Part shown: piece by piece, positions 39,482 through 49,204 of the stretch | Numbering within the stretch: position 1 is the first letter of the stretch | How the letters are laid out: each line of letters starts with the position of its first letter | Assembly: GCA_963695445.1 (NCBI GenBank) | Contig: CAVOGV010000023.1 | Span: 1 to 64,000, forward strand | From: Thiohalocapsa sp963695445 | Lineage (GTDB): Bacteria > Pseudomonadota > Gammaproteobacteria > Chromatiales > Chromatiaceae | Direction: 5' to 3' | DNA: 64,000 nucleotides | The notes under the pieces: generated by a model | The model's database searches: none | What the model saw: the letters and a program-made list of their open reading frames with translations, nothing else | Told to the model about the DNA's origin: nothing | Position numbers and translations under genes: made by a program

Positions 39482-42071
39482 GTGACCACCGACCGGCCTA
39501 TTTCCCGCCGCGACTTCATCAAATCCCAGGCCGCCCTCGCCGCCGCATCCGTCGCGGGGGTGACGTTGCCGGCGACGCTGTTAGCTCAGGCCCAGCAGCA
39601 GCAGGCAGGCCCCGGTATCCGCTGGGACAAGGCGCCCTGCCGCTTCTGCGGCACCGGCTGCTCGGTGCTGGTCGGCGTCAAGGACGGCAAGGTGGTGGCC
39701 AGCCAGGGCGATCCGGACGCGCCGGTGAACCGCGGCCTGAACTGCATCAAGGGCTACTTCCTGCCCAAGATCCTGTACGGCCAGGATCGCCTGACCCAGC
39801 CCCTGCTGCGCAAGCGGGACGGCAAGTTCGACAAGGACGGGCGACTTCGAGGCCGTGACCTGGGACGAGGCCTTCGACGTGATGGCCGAGCACTGGAAGG
39901 CGGCCATCAAGCGCAGCATGGAAGAAAACGCCGGCAAGCCGGTGGACGAAATCACCTCGCGCGTCGGTCTGTTCGGCTCCGGCCAGTGGACCGTCTGGGA
40001 GGGCTACGCGGCCTCCAAGCTGCTGAAGGGCGGCATGCGCTCCAACAACCTGGACCCGAACGCCCGCCACTGCATGGCCTCCGCGGTCGGCGCCTTCATC
40101 CGCGCCTTCGGCATCGACGAGCCCATGGGCTGCTACGACGACCTGGAGCATGCCGACGTCTTCGTGCTCTGGGGCGCGAACATGGCCGAGATGCACCCGA
40201 TCCTGTGGTCGCGCCTGACCGACACGCGGCTCAGCAAGCCCGGCTGCGAGGTGCATGTGCTCTCCACCTTCGAGCACCGCTGCTTCGAACTGGCGGACAA
40301 CCCGATCGTGTTCACGCCTCAGACCGATCTGGCCATCCTGAACTACATCGCCAACTACATCATCCAGACCAAGGCCTACAACCAGGACTTCATCGACAAG
40401 CACGTCCAGTTCGAGACCGCGACGACGGACATCGGCTACGGCTTGCGCCCGGAAAATCCGTTGGAGCAGAAGGCCGCCAACGCTGGTGTCGGCAAGAAGC
40501 TGCCGTCGAGCTTCGAGGAGTTCGCCAAGCAGGTCGAGCCCTACACCCTGGAGTACGTGTCCGAGCTCTCCGGCGTACCGCAGGAGAATCTGCTCAAGCT
40601 GGCGCAGGCCTATGCCGACCCGAACAAGAAGGTCAGCTCGTTCTGGACCATGGGCTTCAACCAGCACACCCGCGGCGTCTGGGTCAACGGCAGTTGCTAC
40701 AACGTCCATCTGCTGATGGGCAAGATCTCCGAGCCCGGCAACAGCCCGTTCTCGCTGACCGGCCAGCCGTCCGCCTGCGGCACCGCACGCGAGGTGGGCA
40801 CCTTCGCGCATCGCCTGCCGGCGGACCTGGTGGTGGCTAACCCCGAGCACCGGGCCTTCGCCGAGCAGGTCTGGAAACTGCCCGACGGCACCATCCCCGG
40901 CAAGGTCGGCTATCACGCCGTGCTGATGCACCGGATGATGAAGGACGGCAAGATGAACTGCTATTGGCAGATGTGTAACAACAACATGCAGGCCGCCGCC
41001 AATCTCAACGAGGAGTCCTATCCCGGCTGGCGCAACCCGGAGGTCTTCGTCACCGTGTCCGACCCCTACCCGACGGTCTCCGCGCAGGCCGCCGACCTGG
41101 TGCTGCCGACCTCCATGTGGGTCGAGAAGGAAGGCGCCTACGGCAACGCCGAGCGCCGCACCCAGTTCTGGCGAGAGCAGACCAGCGCGCCAGGACAGAG
41201 CAAGTCCGATGTCTGGCAGATCATGGAGTTCGCCAAGCGCTTCACGGTCGAGGACGTCTGGCCGCCGGAACTGATCGCCGAGATGCCGGAGTACGCCGGC
41301 AAGACCCTGTACGAGGTGCTCTATACCAACGGCCAGGTGGACCAGTTTCCATTCGACGGTCAGATCACCGACAACCGCGGCAACGTCTATAAGAACCACG
41401 AAAGCGAAGACTTCGGCTACTACGTGCAAAAGGGTCTTTTCGAGGAATACCGCCGCTTCAACTCAGCGCCCGACATCATCAAGAAAGGCCACGAGATGGC
41501 CCCGTTCCAGGCCTATCACGAGGCGCGCGGCCTGCGCTGGCCGGTGATCGACGGCAAGGAGACCCTGTGGCGCTTCCGCGAGGGCTACGACCCGCATGTG
41601 GCCGAGTTCAACCCACAAGTCGCCAAGGGCGACGTCTACTTCTACGGCAACAAGAACGGCCGCGCCAACATCATTTTCGCGCCCTACGAGCCGCCCGCCG
41701 AAAGCCCGGATGAGGAGTTCGATCTCTGGCTCTGCACCGGCCGCGTGCTGGAACACTGGCACTCGGGCTCGATGACGCGCCGCGTGCCGGAGCTCTATCG
41801 CGCCGTGCCCGACGCCGTGGTCTACATGAGCAAAGACGACGCCAAAAAGCGCCGCCTGCGCGACGGCCAGATGGCGGTCATCTCCAGCCGCCGCGGCGAG
41901 ATCAAGGCCCGCGTCGAGACCCGCGGCCGCAACCGGCCGCCGAACGGCCTGGTGTTCGTCCCCTGGTTCGACGCCAACCGGTTGGTCAACAAGCTCACGC
42001 TCGACGCCACCGATCCGTTGTCGAAGGAGACCGACTACAAGAAATGCGCCTGTAAGATCGAGCGGGCCTAG
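39482..42071 (+). CDS. napA: periplasmic nitrate reductase catalytic subunit (one-base frameshift)
   Basis: NapA reduces nitrate to nitrite with a bis-MGD molybdenum centre and a [4Fe-4S] cluster. The start is a GTG at 39482 with GGAGG upstream, giving the Tat signal SRRDFIKSQAALAAAS. The cluster motif is CRFCGTGC plus NCIKG. One extra G in the run at 39839-39841 breaks the frame at DKDG. Correcting it joins GDFEAVTWDEAFDVMAEHW to the long second part, which is open from 39855 to 42071. The Mo-ligand cysteine region ARHCMASAVGAF and the rest of the protein look intact. Without correction the first frame runs on as nonsense to 40840. Confidence 0.92.
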
Positions 42072-42115
42072 AAACGAATGTGAACTTTTGGGAGTGTGAA
42101 GCTCGAAGGCAAGCA

Positions 42116-42922
42116 ATGAACCGTAGAGACTTCGTGCTGAGTTCGCTGAAGACCGCCGCCGGCGCCGGGCTGATCGGGCTTTGCCTCGGGCTCTACAGCC
42201 AGCGCGCGTCGAGCCTGCCGGCTTGGGCACGGCGGCCGCCCGGCGCCTTGCCCGAGGACGATTTCGACGGGGCCTGCATCCGCTGCGGGCTGTGCGTGCG
42301 CGATTGCCCCTACGACATGCTGCACCTGGCTCGACTGGGACAGGATATCCCCACCGGCACGCCCTATTTCATCGCCCGCGAGGCCGGCTGCGAGATGTGC
42401 GAGGACATCCCCTGCGTCGCCGCCTGCCCGACCAATGCACTGGACCATGGCCTGACCGACATCAACGACGCCGACATGGGTCTGGCCGTCGTCATCGACC
42501 AGAACGCCTGCATCGCCTTTCAGGGCCTGCGCTGCGAGGTCTGCTTCAACATCTGCCCGATCCGCGGTGATGCCATCACGCTGAACATGCAGCACAACGC
42601 GCGCTCCGGCAAGCACGCGCTGTTCATCCCGGTGGTGGATCCGGACGCCTGCACCGGCTGCGGCAAGTGCGAGGAGGTCTGCATCCTGGACGAGGCCGCG
42701 ATCAAGGTGCTGCCGCGACAGTTGGCCCAAGGCAAGCTCGGCGAGCACTACCGCCTGGGCTGGGAGCAGAAACAGCAGGCCGGCGGCGCGTTGGTCACAC
42801 CGGACGCAGAGCATCGCTACAACCTGCCAGAGGGTATGCGCTACGAACATGGCGGCGAGGGCCTCATGGAGGATTCTGGACCCTTCCCAACCAATCCGCT
42901 GGAGACATTGAATGGGAAGTGA
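42116..42922 (+). CDS. napG: quinol dehydrogenase ferredoxin subunit NapG
   Basis: NapG is a periplasmic ferredoxin with four [4Fe-4S] sites that works with NapH to pass electrons from quinol toward Nap. A Tat signal starts the protein (MNRRDFVLSSLKTAAGAGL). The cysteine clusters are visible as CIRCGLCVRDCPYD, CEMCEDIPCVAACPT, CEVCFNICP and CTGCGKCEEVC. The 268-residue length is normal. ATG 42116 is chosen; an open stretch reaches back to 42080. It follows napA by 44 bases. Confidence 0.92.
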   Translation: MNRRDFVLSSLKTAAGAGLIGLCLGLYSQRASSLPAWARRPPGALPEDDFDGACIRCGLCVRDCPYDMLHLARLGQDIPTGTPYFIAREAGCEMCEDIPCVAACPTNALDHGLTDINDADMGLAVVIDQNACIAFQGLRCEVCFNICPIRGDAITLNMQHNARSGKHALFIPVVDPDACTGCGKCEEVCILDEAAIKVLPRQLAQGKLGEHYRLGWEQKQQAGGALVTPDAEHRYNLPEGMRYEHGGEGLMEDSGPFPTNPLETLNGK

Positions 42923-42983
42923 CGAGGAGCGACGGGCGAGTGACTAGGAACTACTCGGAAGGCACCTCGCTACTCGCTCCTCG
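42923..42983. repeat. inverted repeat between napG and napH
   Basis: The arm CGAGGAGCGACGGGCGAG at 42923-42940 pairs with 42966-42983 in 15 of 18 positions around a 25-base loop. The hairpin begins right after the napG stop and lies within the nap transcript, so it could affect mRNA stability or read-through. Confidence 0.55.
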
Positions 42984-43001
42984 ACCCTAGAAACTCAACT
43001 C

Positions 43002-43937
43002 ATGCATGATTTTCCAGGCAAAACGGCGATCGCGGAACAGGGCTGGCTCAAGGCCCACAAGTGGCTGCTGCTTCGGCGCGTCAGCCAGTTCGGCGTGTTG
43101 TCGCTGTTTTTGCTCGGGCCGCTGTTCGGCGTCTGGTTGGTGACCGGCAATCTTTCCGCGAGCATGACGCTGGGCCTTTTGCCGCTGACCGACCCGTTGC
43201 TGCTGACGCAGTCCATGCTTTCCGGTCACTGGCCGGCGACCAGCGGCATCGTCGGTGCACTGCTGGTGCTGGGGTTCTATGCACTGCTCGGCGGGCGGGT
43301 GTTTTGCTCCTGGGTCTGCCCGGTGAACCTGGTCACGGACCTGGCCGCCTGGACGCGCCGGCGCCTGGGTATCCGCTCCAGCGGCAAGCTATCGCGGAAC
43401 CTGCGCTGGTGGATGTTGGGTCTGGTGCTGCTGTTGCCGTTGCTAACCGGCGTCATGGCCTGGGAATACGTCAACCCGGTCTCGATGCTGCACCGGGGCA
43501 TCATCTTCGGCTTCGGCTGGGCCTGGGCACTGATCGCGGCGGTCTTTCTGTACGACCTGCTCATCGTACGCCGCGGCTTTTGCGGCCACCTCTGCCCAAT
43601 GGGCGCCTGCTATGCGCTGATCGGCGCTAAGGCACCGGTGCACGTCGTCGCGTATCAGCGCGAACGCTGCGACGACTGCATGGACTGTTTCGACATCTGC
43701 CCAGAACCGCAGGTCATCAAGCCGGCGTTGAAGGGGGCCGACAAGGGCTTGGGGCCGGTGATCACCAGCATGGACTGCACCAAGTGCGGGCGCTGCATCG
43801 ACGTCTGCAGCAAGGATGTCTTTAAGTTTCACCCAGGACGGATCAACGCTGACGGTTACCCGCGCCGTAGAACCAAAGACCTCGCGCGGAGTGCCCCGAC
43901 CGCAGAGCAGGATCAGCCCGCAACCGCGATGCAGTGA
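43002..43937 (+). CDS. napH: quinol dehydrogenase membrane subunit NapH
   Basis: NapH is the membrane partner of NapG and oxidises ubiquinol. The protein has about four membrane segments (near residues 25-50, 78-98, 130-150, 165-190). Two CxxxCP motifs follow the second and fourth segments (FCSWVCPVN and FCGHLCPMG). A C-terminal cytoplasmic double ferredoxin domain completes it (CDDCMDCFDICPE and CTKCGRCIDVC). At 311 residues it is slightly longer than the E. coli protein. The presence of GH together with NapC suggests two electron routes into the reductase. Confidence 0.92.
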   Translation: MHDFPGKTAIAEQGWLKAHKWLLLRRVSQFGVLSLFLLGPLFGVWLVTGNLSASMTLGLLPLTDPLLLTQSMLSGHWPATSGIVGALLVLGFYALLGGRVFCSWVCPVNLVTDLAAWTRRRLGIRSSGKLSRNLRWWMLGLVLLLPLLTGVMAWEYVNPVSMLHRGIIFGFGWAWALIAAVFLYDLLIVRRGFCGHLCPMGACYALIGAKAPVHVVAYQRERCDDCMDCFDICPEPQVIKPALKGADKGLGPVITSMDCTKCGRCIDVCSKDVFKFHPGRINADGYPRRRTKDLARSAPTAEQDQPATAMQ

Positions 43938-44032
43938 TCGCGATCGACGACACCGATTCGGTGACTCCAACCCGGTGACCGAGCGGACCCCCGACAACAA
44001 AGATTCAGCGAACAACGATGGCGGAGAGAATG

Positions 44033-44458
44033 ATGAGACAACCAATCGCAATATTGTTTATCGGCATTGCCGCGCTGCTAACAACGGCGGTCTGCCTGGC
44101 GGAACAGGTCTCCTCACTGCGTGGCCATGCCGTGACCGATGCCTCCGACCCGGCCTTGAACAAACCGACGCTGGCGCTGCCTGGGGGTTTCAATGTGGCC
44201 TGGGAGAAGCAGCCCCCGATGATCCCCCACCCCATCGACAAGTACAGCATCGACCTGCGCCAGAACGGCTGCCTGAAGTGCCATAGCCCGGCCACCTTCG
44301 AGACCGCCAAGGCGCCTAAGGTCGGCGACAGTCACTTCTTCGACCGCGACGGCAACCCCACCGAGAAGGTCGCCGCCCGGCGCTATTTCTGCACCCAATG
44401 CCACGCCCCACAGGCCGGCGCCATGCCGCTGGTGGAGAACGTGTTCCAAGGCCGCTGA
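44033..44458 (+). CDS. napB: periplasmic nitrate reductase dihaem cytochrome NapB
   Basis: NapB passes electrons from NapC to NapA. A signal peptide (MRQPIAILFIGIAALLTTA) precedes the mature protein. Two CxxCH haem sites are present (CLKCHSP and CTQCHAP), with additional His residues for axial ligation in MIPHPIDKY and SHFFDRDG. Of the three nearby ATGs (44018, 44030, 44033), the last has the best spacing to GGAG at 44023. It follows napH by about 95 bases. Confidence 0.93.
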   Translation: MRQPIAILFIGIAALLTTAVCLAEQVSSLRGHAVTDASDPALNKPTLALPGGFNVAWEKQPPMIPHPIDKYSIDLRQNGCLKCHSPATFETAKAPKVGDSHFFDRDGNPTEKVAARRYFCTQCHAPQAGAMPLVENVFQGR

Positions 44459-44509
44459 GCCGCACGCGCGCGGCCCCGCCACACCTCAGCTACAGACCGG
44501 GAAGGCACC

Positions 44510-45118
44510 ATGTCCGAACACATAAACAACCCCGCCCCCAAGTCCCGTACTCGCCGCGCGACCCTGATCGTCCTGTTGGTCGGCGTCGCGATCGGCATCA
44601 TCTTCTGGGGCGGCTTCAACACCGCGATGGAGGCCACCAACCAGGAGTCGTTCTGTATCTCCTGTCACGAGATGAAGGTCAACGTGTACCAGGAGTACAC
44701 CGACACCATCCACTACACCAACCGCACCGGCGTGCGCGCCACCTGCCCAGACTGCCACGTACCCAAGGACTGGGTGCACAAGTTCGTGCGTAAGATCCAG
44801 GCTAGCAGCGAGCTTTATCACCACTTCAAGGGCGACGTAGACACGCCGGAGAAGTTCGAGGCCGAGCGCTTTCGTCTGGCGCAAAACGTCTGGAGCACGA
44901 TGAAGCGGACCGATTCGCGCGAGTGCCGCAACTGCCACGAGTTCGACTCGATGGACTATACCAAGCAGGAGGCACGCAGCAGCCAGGGCCACCAGGACGC
45001 CGAAGACGCCGGTCTGACCTGCATCGACTGTCACAAGGGAATCGCTCACAGCCTGCCGATGCAGTACGACCCGGAACAGGACTCCCCTGGAAAGAGCATC
45101 TTCTATTCGCGCAATTAA
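44510..45118 (+). CDS. napC: tetrahaem quinol dehydrogenase NapC
   Basis: NapC is a membrane-anchored NapC/NirT cytochrome that takes electrons from quinol and passes them to periplasmic partners. One membrane segment (residues about 17-36) is followed by four CxxCH sites (CISCHEMK, CPDCHVPK, CRNCHEFD, CIDCHKGI). The 202-residue length is normal. Proteins of this family can serve several partners, so it could feed the HAO-like cytochrome as well as Nap. It is the last gene of the nap operon and converges on mrcA. Confidence 0.93.
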   Translation: MSEHINNPAPKSRTRRATLIVLLVGVAIGIIFWGGFNTAMEATNQESFCISCHEMKVNVYQEYTDTIHYTNRTGVRATCPDCHVPKDWVHKFVRKIQASSELYHHFKGDVDTPEKFEAERFRLAQNVWSTMKRTDSRECRNCHEFDSMDYTKQEARSSQGHQDAEDAGLTCIDCHKGIAHSLPMQYDPEQDSPGKSIFYSRN

Positions 45119-45230
45119 CGAGGCGACACCTCAAATCGGCGAGAGCAACGGGCGCCATGGCTCAACCTGTGTGTCACTCTAAGCGGGCCAAGCGCCCAGG
45201 GCCAGAATCGCGCAATCCGGCTCCACGGCG

Positions 45231-45252
45231 GACCTCGGACCTCGGACCTCGG
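45231..45252. repeat. heptanucleotide repeat CTCGGAC
   Basis: Three tandem copies of CTCGGAC (the last partial) lie between the convergent napC and mrcA genes. A related unit, CTCGAAC, is repeated at 57958-57982. Confidence 0.55.
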
Positions 45253-45345
45253 CGGGCGCTTGGCACTTCGAACGGCACACACATCATCGCGATAAGAACT
45301 GGCGCAGCGGCGAAAACTGCGCGCGCAAGCACTCAAGCAACGCCG

Positions 45346-47946
45346 TTAGAACAACTCATCCATCACGCGGGGGGCTGTCCGCTTCGGCCTAGACTTGGAC
45401 TTGGATGACGTGCTGGGCGGACCGGCGTATTGCACCGGGTCCGGCCCTAGGGTCATCAGCTGATACTCGTCGCGAATGTACTCGACGATCCCACCACGCT
45501 TGACGGCCTGCCCGGTGGTCTCGCTGACTCGCACCGCGACCATGCCTTCCGGACGCTGAATCTCGGCAATGGGCACGCCATCGAGGGCATCGACCATGTA
45601 GTCCACCCACATGCCGAGCGCGGCGGTGCCGCCCCATTCGCCACGGCCTAGCGGACGATTGTCGTCCATCCCCATCCAGGCGACGGTGACCAGGTCCGGC
45701 GTGAAACCGGCGAACCAGGAATCCCGCGACTCGTTGGTGGTGCCGGTCTTGCCCGCGATGTCGGAGCGTTTCACCGCTTTCGCACGCGTCGCGGTGCCGC
45801 GCTTGATCACGTCCTCCATCATCGAGACCATGTTGTAGGCGATGCGCGGGTCTAGCACCTGCTCCGCCTGCGGAGCATCCGACTCGCCATCCGCCATGAC
45901 CTCGGCCTCCCCCTTTTTCGGCTTCACCCAGCAACCTCGGCAGGCCCGCGGCGCATTCGCCTCGAACAGGACATTGCCTTGGGCATCTTCGATGCGCTTG
46001 ATCAGATAGGGCTCGACGCGATAGCCGCCGTTGGCGAGTATCGCGTAGCCTGCCGCGAGTTGTAGAGGCGTCGACGTTCCGGCACCCAAGGCCATGCCGT
46101 AACTGTTCGGCATGTCGTCCATGCTGTAGCCGAAGCGCTGAATGAAAGCGCGCGCATAATCGACCCCCATGCGGTCGATCAAATTGACCATGGCCAGATT
46201 ACGGGACTTGGTCAGCGCCACTCGCATACGGATAGGCCCCATATATTTGCCGTCCGAATTCTCCGGCTTCCAGCTACCGAACTGCTGCTTCTCGTCCTTG
46301 AGCAGGCTGGCCGGCGTGTAGCCCTTGCCGAGGGCGGCGGCATAGACGAAGGGCTTGAAGGTGGACCCGGGCTGACGCTTGGCATCGGCGGCGCGGTTGA
46401 ACTTAGACCACTCAAATTCGTAACCTCCGGACAGCGAGCGAATGGCCCCGTCGGCTGTCGACAACGCCACCAGCGCACCGCCAACCGTCGGCACCTGGGC
46501 CAGCATCGCATTGCCCTTGTCGTCCCTGCGCAGCCGAATCACGTCGCCCACGGCCACCGCATCGGTGACACGGCGCGGTTTCGGCCCTCGCCAGTTCTCG
46601 GTCTTGTAGCGCCGCGCCCAGTTCACCTGCCAGAGTTTCAGGGTTTCCATGACGCCGGCACCGAGATAGACCTCGGCCGACGACGCGGTTGCGGAAGTGA
46701 CGATGCCGGCCGCCAATTCCGGCACATTGGGGCGCTCCGCGAGCAGTTCGTCGAGTTCCTGGGCAGATAGATCGGCCACGTTGTCGATGGTTGCCTCCGG
46801 CCCGTGATAGCCATGACGCTTGTTATAGGCCATCAGTGCACGCCGAATCGAGCGGTCGGATTCCGCCTGGAGTTTTTCCTCAATGGTCGTGGTGACCCGC
46901 AAGCCCAGACTATAGGCGCCCTCCTCGCCAAAACGCTCGACGATCTCCTGCCGCGCCATCTCCGCCACATAGCCGGCGCGAAACTCGATCGGCGCGGTAT
47001 AGGCAACCGCCGTCAACGGACTCTCCACGGCCGCCGCGTAGCGCTCCTGGTCGATGTAGCCGAGTTCCAGCATGCGCGACAGGATGTAGTCGCGGCGCTC
47101 CCGGGCGCGCTCCGGATCGATCAGCGGATTGTTGGCGGAAGGAGCCTTTGGCAGCCCCGCCAGCATCGCCATTTCCGCAAGCGTCAACTGATCTAGGGTC
47201 TTGCCATAATAGAGTTCGGCGGCAGCGGAGATACCGTAGGCGCGATGACCAAAGAAGATCTTGTTCAGATACAACTCCATGATCTCTTCTTTGGTCAACG
47301 CACTCTCAACCCGCAAGGCGAGCAGGATCTCGGACAGCTTGCGTTTGACCGTCTTTTCCGGCGTCAGGAAGAAATTGCGCGCCACCTGCATCGTGATCGT
47401 GCTACCGCCCTGGCTGGCACTGCCGGATTGCACGACCGCATAGGCGGCGCGCGCGAGGCCGATCAGGTCAAAGCCAATATGGTCGAAGAAGCGATTGTCC
47501 TCCGCGGTGATGAACGCGTTCACCAGATCCGGCGGTAGGTCTTCGAAATCCACGGCGCGCCGGCGCTGCACACCAAACTCCGCCATCAGGGACCCTTCCG
47601 CGGTGTAGATGCGCAGTGGCTCCTCGAATTTGACCTCGAGCAGCGCATCCACCTCGGGCAGATCCTGCACCATGACCGACAGCACCACGGCTGCCCCGGC
47701 AACGCCCAACAGCGCGAGGTCCATGGGAATCGCAAGCGGGGCGGCGATGATGCGGGCGAACCAGCCGATGACGGCGAACGGTGCCCAGGGCCGCCGACGG
47801 GCCGCCGATGGGTTAGGTCGACGCTTCGCTGGCGAGCGTTGTCGTTTGGCCGACCCAGATGTGGAGTCGGCAGCCGATCGGGCGCTGCCCTGCTTCGCGG
47901 CGGGCCGCCGGGGCGGAGTGGGCGTAGCGCCCGATTGCTCGGTCAT
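45346..47946 (-). CDS. mrcA: penicillin-binding protein 1A (bifunctional)
   Basis: This peptidoglycan glycosyltransferase/transpeptidase builds the cell wall at the inner membrane. A basic, Pro/Ala-rich cytoplasmic tail of about 60 residues leads to one membrane anchor. The GT51 domain follows, with the catalytic EDNRFFDHIGFD and QGGSTITMQVARN. An OB-like insertion and the transpeptidase domain complete it, with the active-site serine in PGSTFKPFVYAAAL, SRNLAMVNL as the second motif and SDIAGKTGTTNES as the third. ATG 47946 is chosen; in-frame starts exist up to 48006. About 866 residues is normal for PBP1A. Confidence 0.92.
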   Translation of the reverse strand: MTEQSGATPTPPRRPAAKQGSARSAADSTSGSAKRQRSPAKRRPNPSAARRRPWAPFAVIGWFARIIAAPLAIPMDLALLGVAGAAVVLSVMVQDLPEVDALLEVKFEEPLRIYTAEGSLMAEFGVQRRRAVDFEDLPPDLVNAFITAEDNRFFDHIGFDLIGLARAAYAVVQSGSASQGGSTITMQVARNFFLTPEKTVKRKLSEILLALRVESALTKEEIMELYLNKIFFGHRAYGISAAAELYYGKTLDQLTLAEMAMLAGLPKAPSANNPLIDPERARERRDYILSRMLELGYIDQERYAAAVESPLTAVAYTAPIEFRAGYVAEMARQEIVERFGEEGAYSLGLRVTTTIEEKLQAESDRSIRRALMAYNKRHGYHGPEATIDNVADLSAQELDELLAERPNVPELAAGIVTSATASSAEVYLGAGVMETLKLWQVNWARRYKTENWRGPKPRRVTDAVAVGDVIRLRRDDKGNAMLAQVPTVGGALVALSTADGAIRSLSGGYEFEWSKFNRAADAKRQPGSTFKPFVYAAALGKGYTPASLLKDEKQQFGSWKPENSDGKYMGPIRMRVALTKSRNLAMVNLIDRMGVDYARAFIQRFGYSMDDMPNSYGMALGAGTSTPLQLAAGYAILANGGYRVEPYLIKRIEDAQGNVLFEANAPRACRGCWVKPKKGEAEVMADGESDAPQAEQVLDPRIAYNMVSMMEDVIKRGTATRAKAVKRSDIAGKTGTTNESRDSWFAGFTPDLVTVAWMGMDDNRPLGRGEWGGTAALGMWVDYMVDALDGVPIAEIQRPEGMVAVRVSETTGQAVKRGGIVEYIRDEYQLMTLGPDPVQYAGPPSTSSKSKSRPKRTAPRVMDELF

Positions 47947-48350
47947 CTTGGCTTGAAGTTCGTCGACAATCGTTTGGTCACACGGCAACATTACCGGTCG
48001 CGGCAACGCGGCAAACTGGAGTCCCGGCGATGCCCCAGCACACCCGACGCCCAGCCAGGACCAGTCCAGCTGGCCATCGGGCGCCGCCTGATTAAGGTTT
48101 AACCGGGCAAGGTCGAATGAGGATCTGGTGTAACAACAGCCCGCGATTCTACATCAAGCCAGAGAAGCGCGCTGTCAGTGGCTGGCTACTGGCGCGGACG
48201 ACAAGTTGTCCTTCCGCTCGTGCTGATTTTGCAGTGGCTACGTAAGGCTCATGGCAAGGTGCCGACCCAGCGCATGAATATCGGTGAGCCTAGGAAAATA
48301 AAGCCACAGGAATCGGAGTCTGCGGCGCCAATTGCTTTAAACTGAGGCGC
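47947..48350. other. intergenic region between mrcA and the TetR gene
   Basis: This 404-base region separates divergent genes. Upstream in-frame starts for mrcA reach to 48006. No repeat of the REP family, RNA gene or convincing promoter pair was recognised. Confidence 0.45.
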
Positions 48351-49091
48351 ATGCACGAGCCGACCAACGCTAACCCGAACAACGAAGCAGATAACGCTGG
48401 CACGCCCGCGGCCGAATGCGTCCAGGGTACGCGAGAGCGCCTGCTTCAGGCCGCGTTCGAAGTCTTTGCCGAGCATGGCTACGACGCCGCTACCATCCGC
48501 GAGATCTGCCGCCGCGCCGACGCCAACGTGGCCGCGGTGCATTATCATTTCGGCGACAAACGCAAGCTCTACGAGGCCATCTACGGCACGCTGTTCGAGA
48601 CGCTGCGCGAGCGGCGGACCGCCTTCCTGCCGCCGGAGGCACCGGCCGAGGAGCGGCTTCGGGTCTACATCAAGGCGCTGTTCGAGGAGATCTTCTGCTG
48701 CGGCGGCGACTCCGACCGGCAGGTGCAACTCAGCACCATTTACTTAAGCGAGATGGCGCGTCCCACCGAGGTGCTCGACCGCATCGTCTCCGAACACCTG
48801 GAGCCCGACGCCCGCGAGCTCTATCGCATCGTCGCCGACCTGATCGGCGCAGCGCCCACCGACGAGATCACCATCGACTGCGCCGCCAGCGTCGTCGGCC
48901 AGGTGCTTTACTACTACCACTCCGGCCCGATCATCAGCCGCCTGCACCCGGAGCGCCCGCCGGTCCTCGAGCGCATCGACGCGCTGGTGGAACAGGTCTG
49001 GCAATTCTCGCTCGGCGGCATCCGCCTGTTCGCCGGCAGCGCAACCGGGTCCGCAACCGGTTCCGACGACGTCGCTGATCAGGGCTGCTGA
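48351..49091 (+). CDS. TetR family regulator (CecR/DUF1956 type)
   Basis: A 246-residue transcription regulator. The N-terminal TetR DNA-binding domain covers residues about 25-75 (GTRERLLQAAFEVFAEHGYDAATIREICRRA... through VHYHFGDKRKLYEAIY). The C-terminal helical domain resembles the DUF1956 ligand domain of CecR-type regulators, which in E. coli controls a drug exporter set. A Gly/Ser-Ala-Thr repeat tail (GSATGSATGS) follows. No exporter gene is adjacent, so the target is unknown. Confidence 0.85.
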   Translation: MHEPTNANPNNEADNAGTPAAECVQGTRERLLQAAFEVFAEHGYDAATIREICRRADANVAAVHYHFGDKRKLYEAIYGTLFETLRERRTAFLPPEAPAEERLRVYIKALFEEIFCCGGDSDRQVQLSTIYLSEMARPTEVLDRIVSEHLEPDARELYRIVADLIGAAPTDEITIDCAASVVGQVLYYYHSGPIISRLHPERPPVLERIDALVEQVWQFSLGGIRLFAGSATGSATGSDDVADQGC

Positions 49092-49204
49092 GGTCGCATC
49101 CTCCTCGCGAAGCGTCTTCGCCTCTCGTGGCTCTTCTGCCGGAACAGGGGACTCGGGCGCGGCTCGATCGCGGCTGCAAGCCCGTGGGAGCGATCTGCAA
49201 CGGT

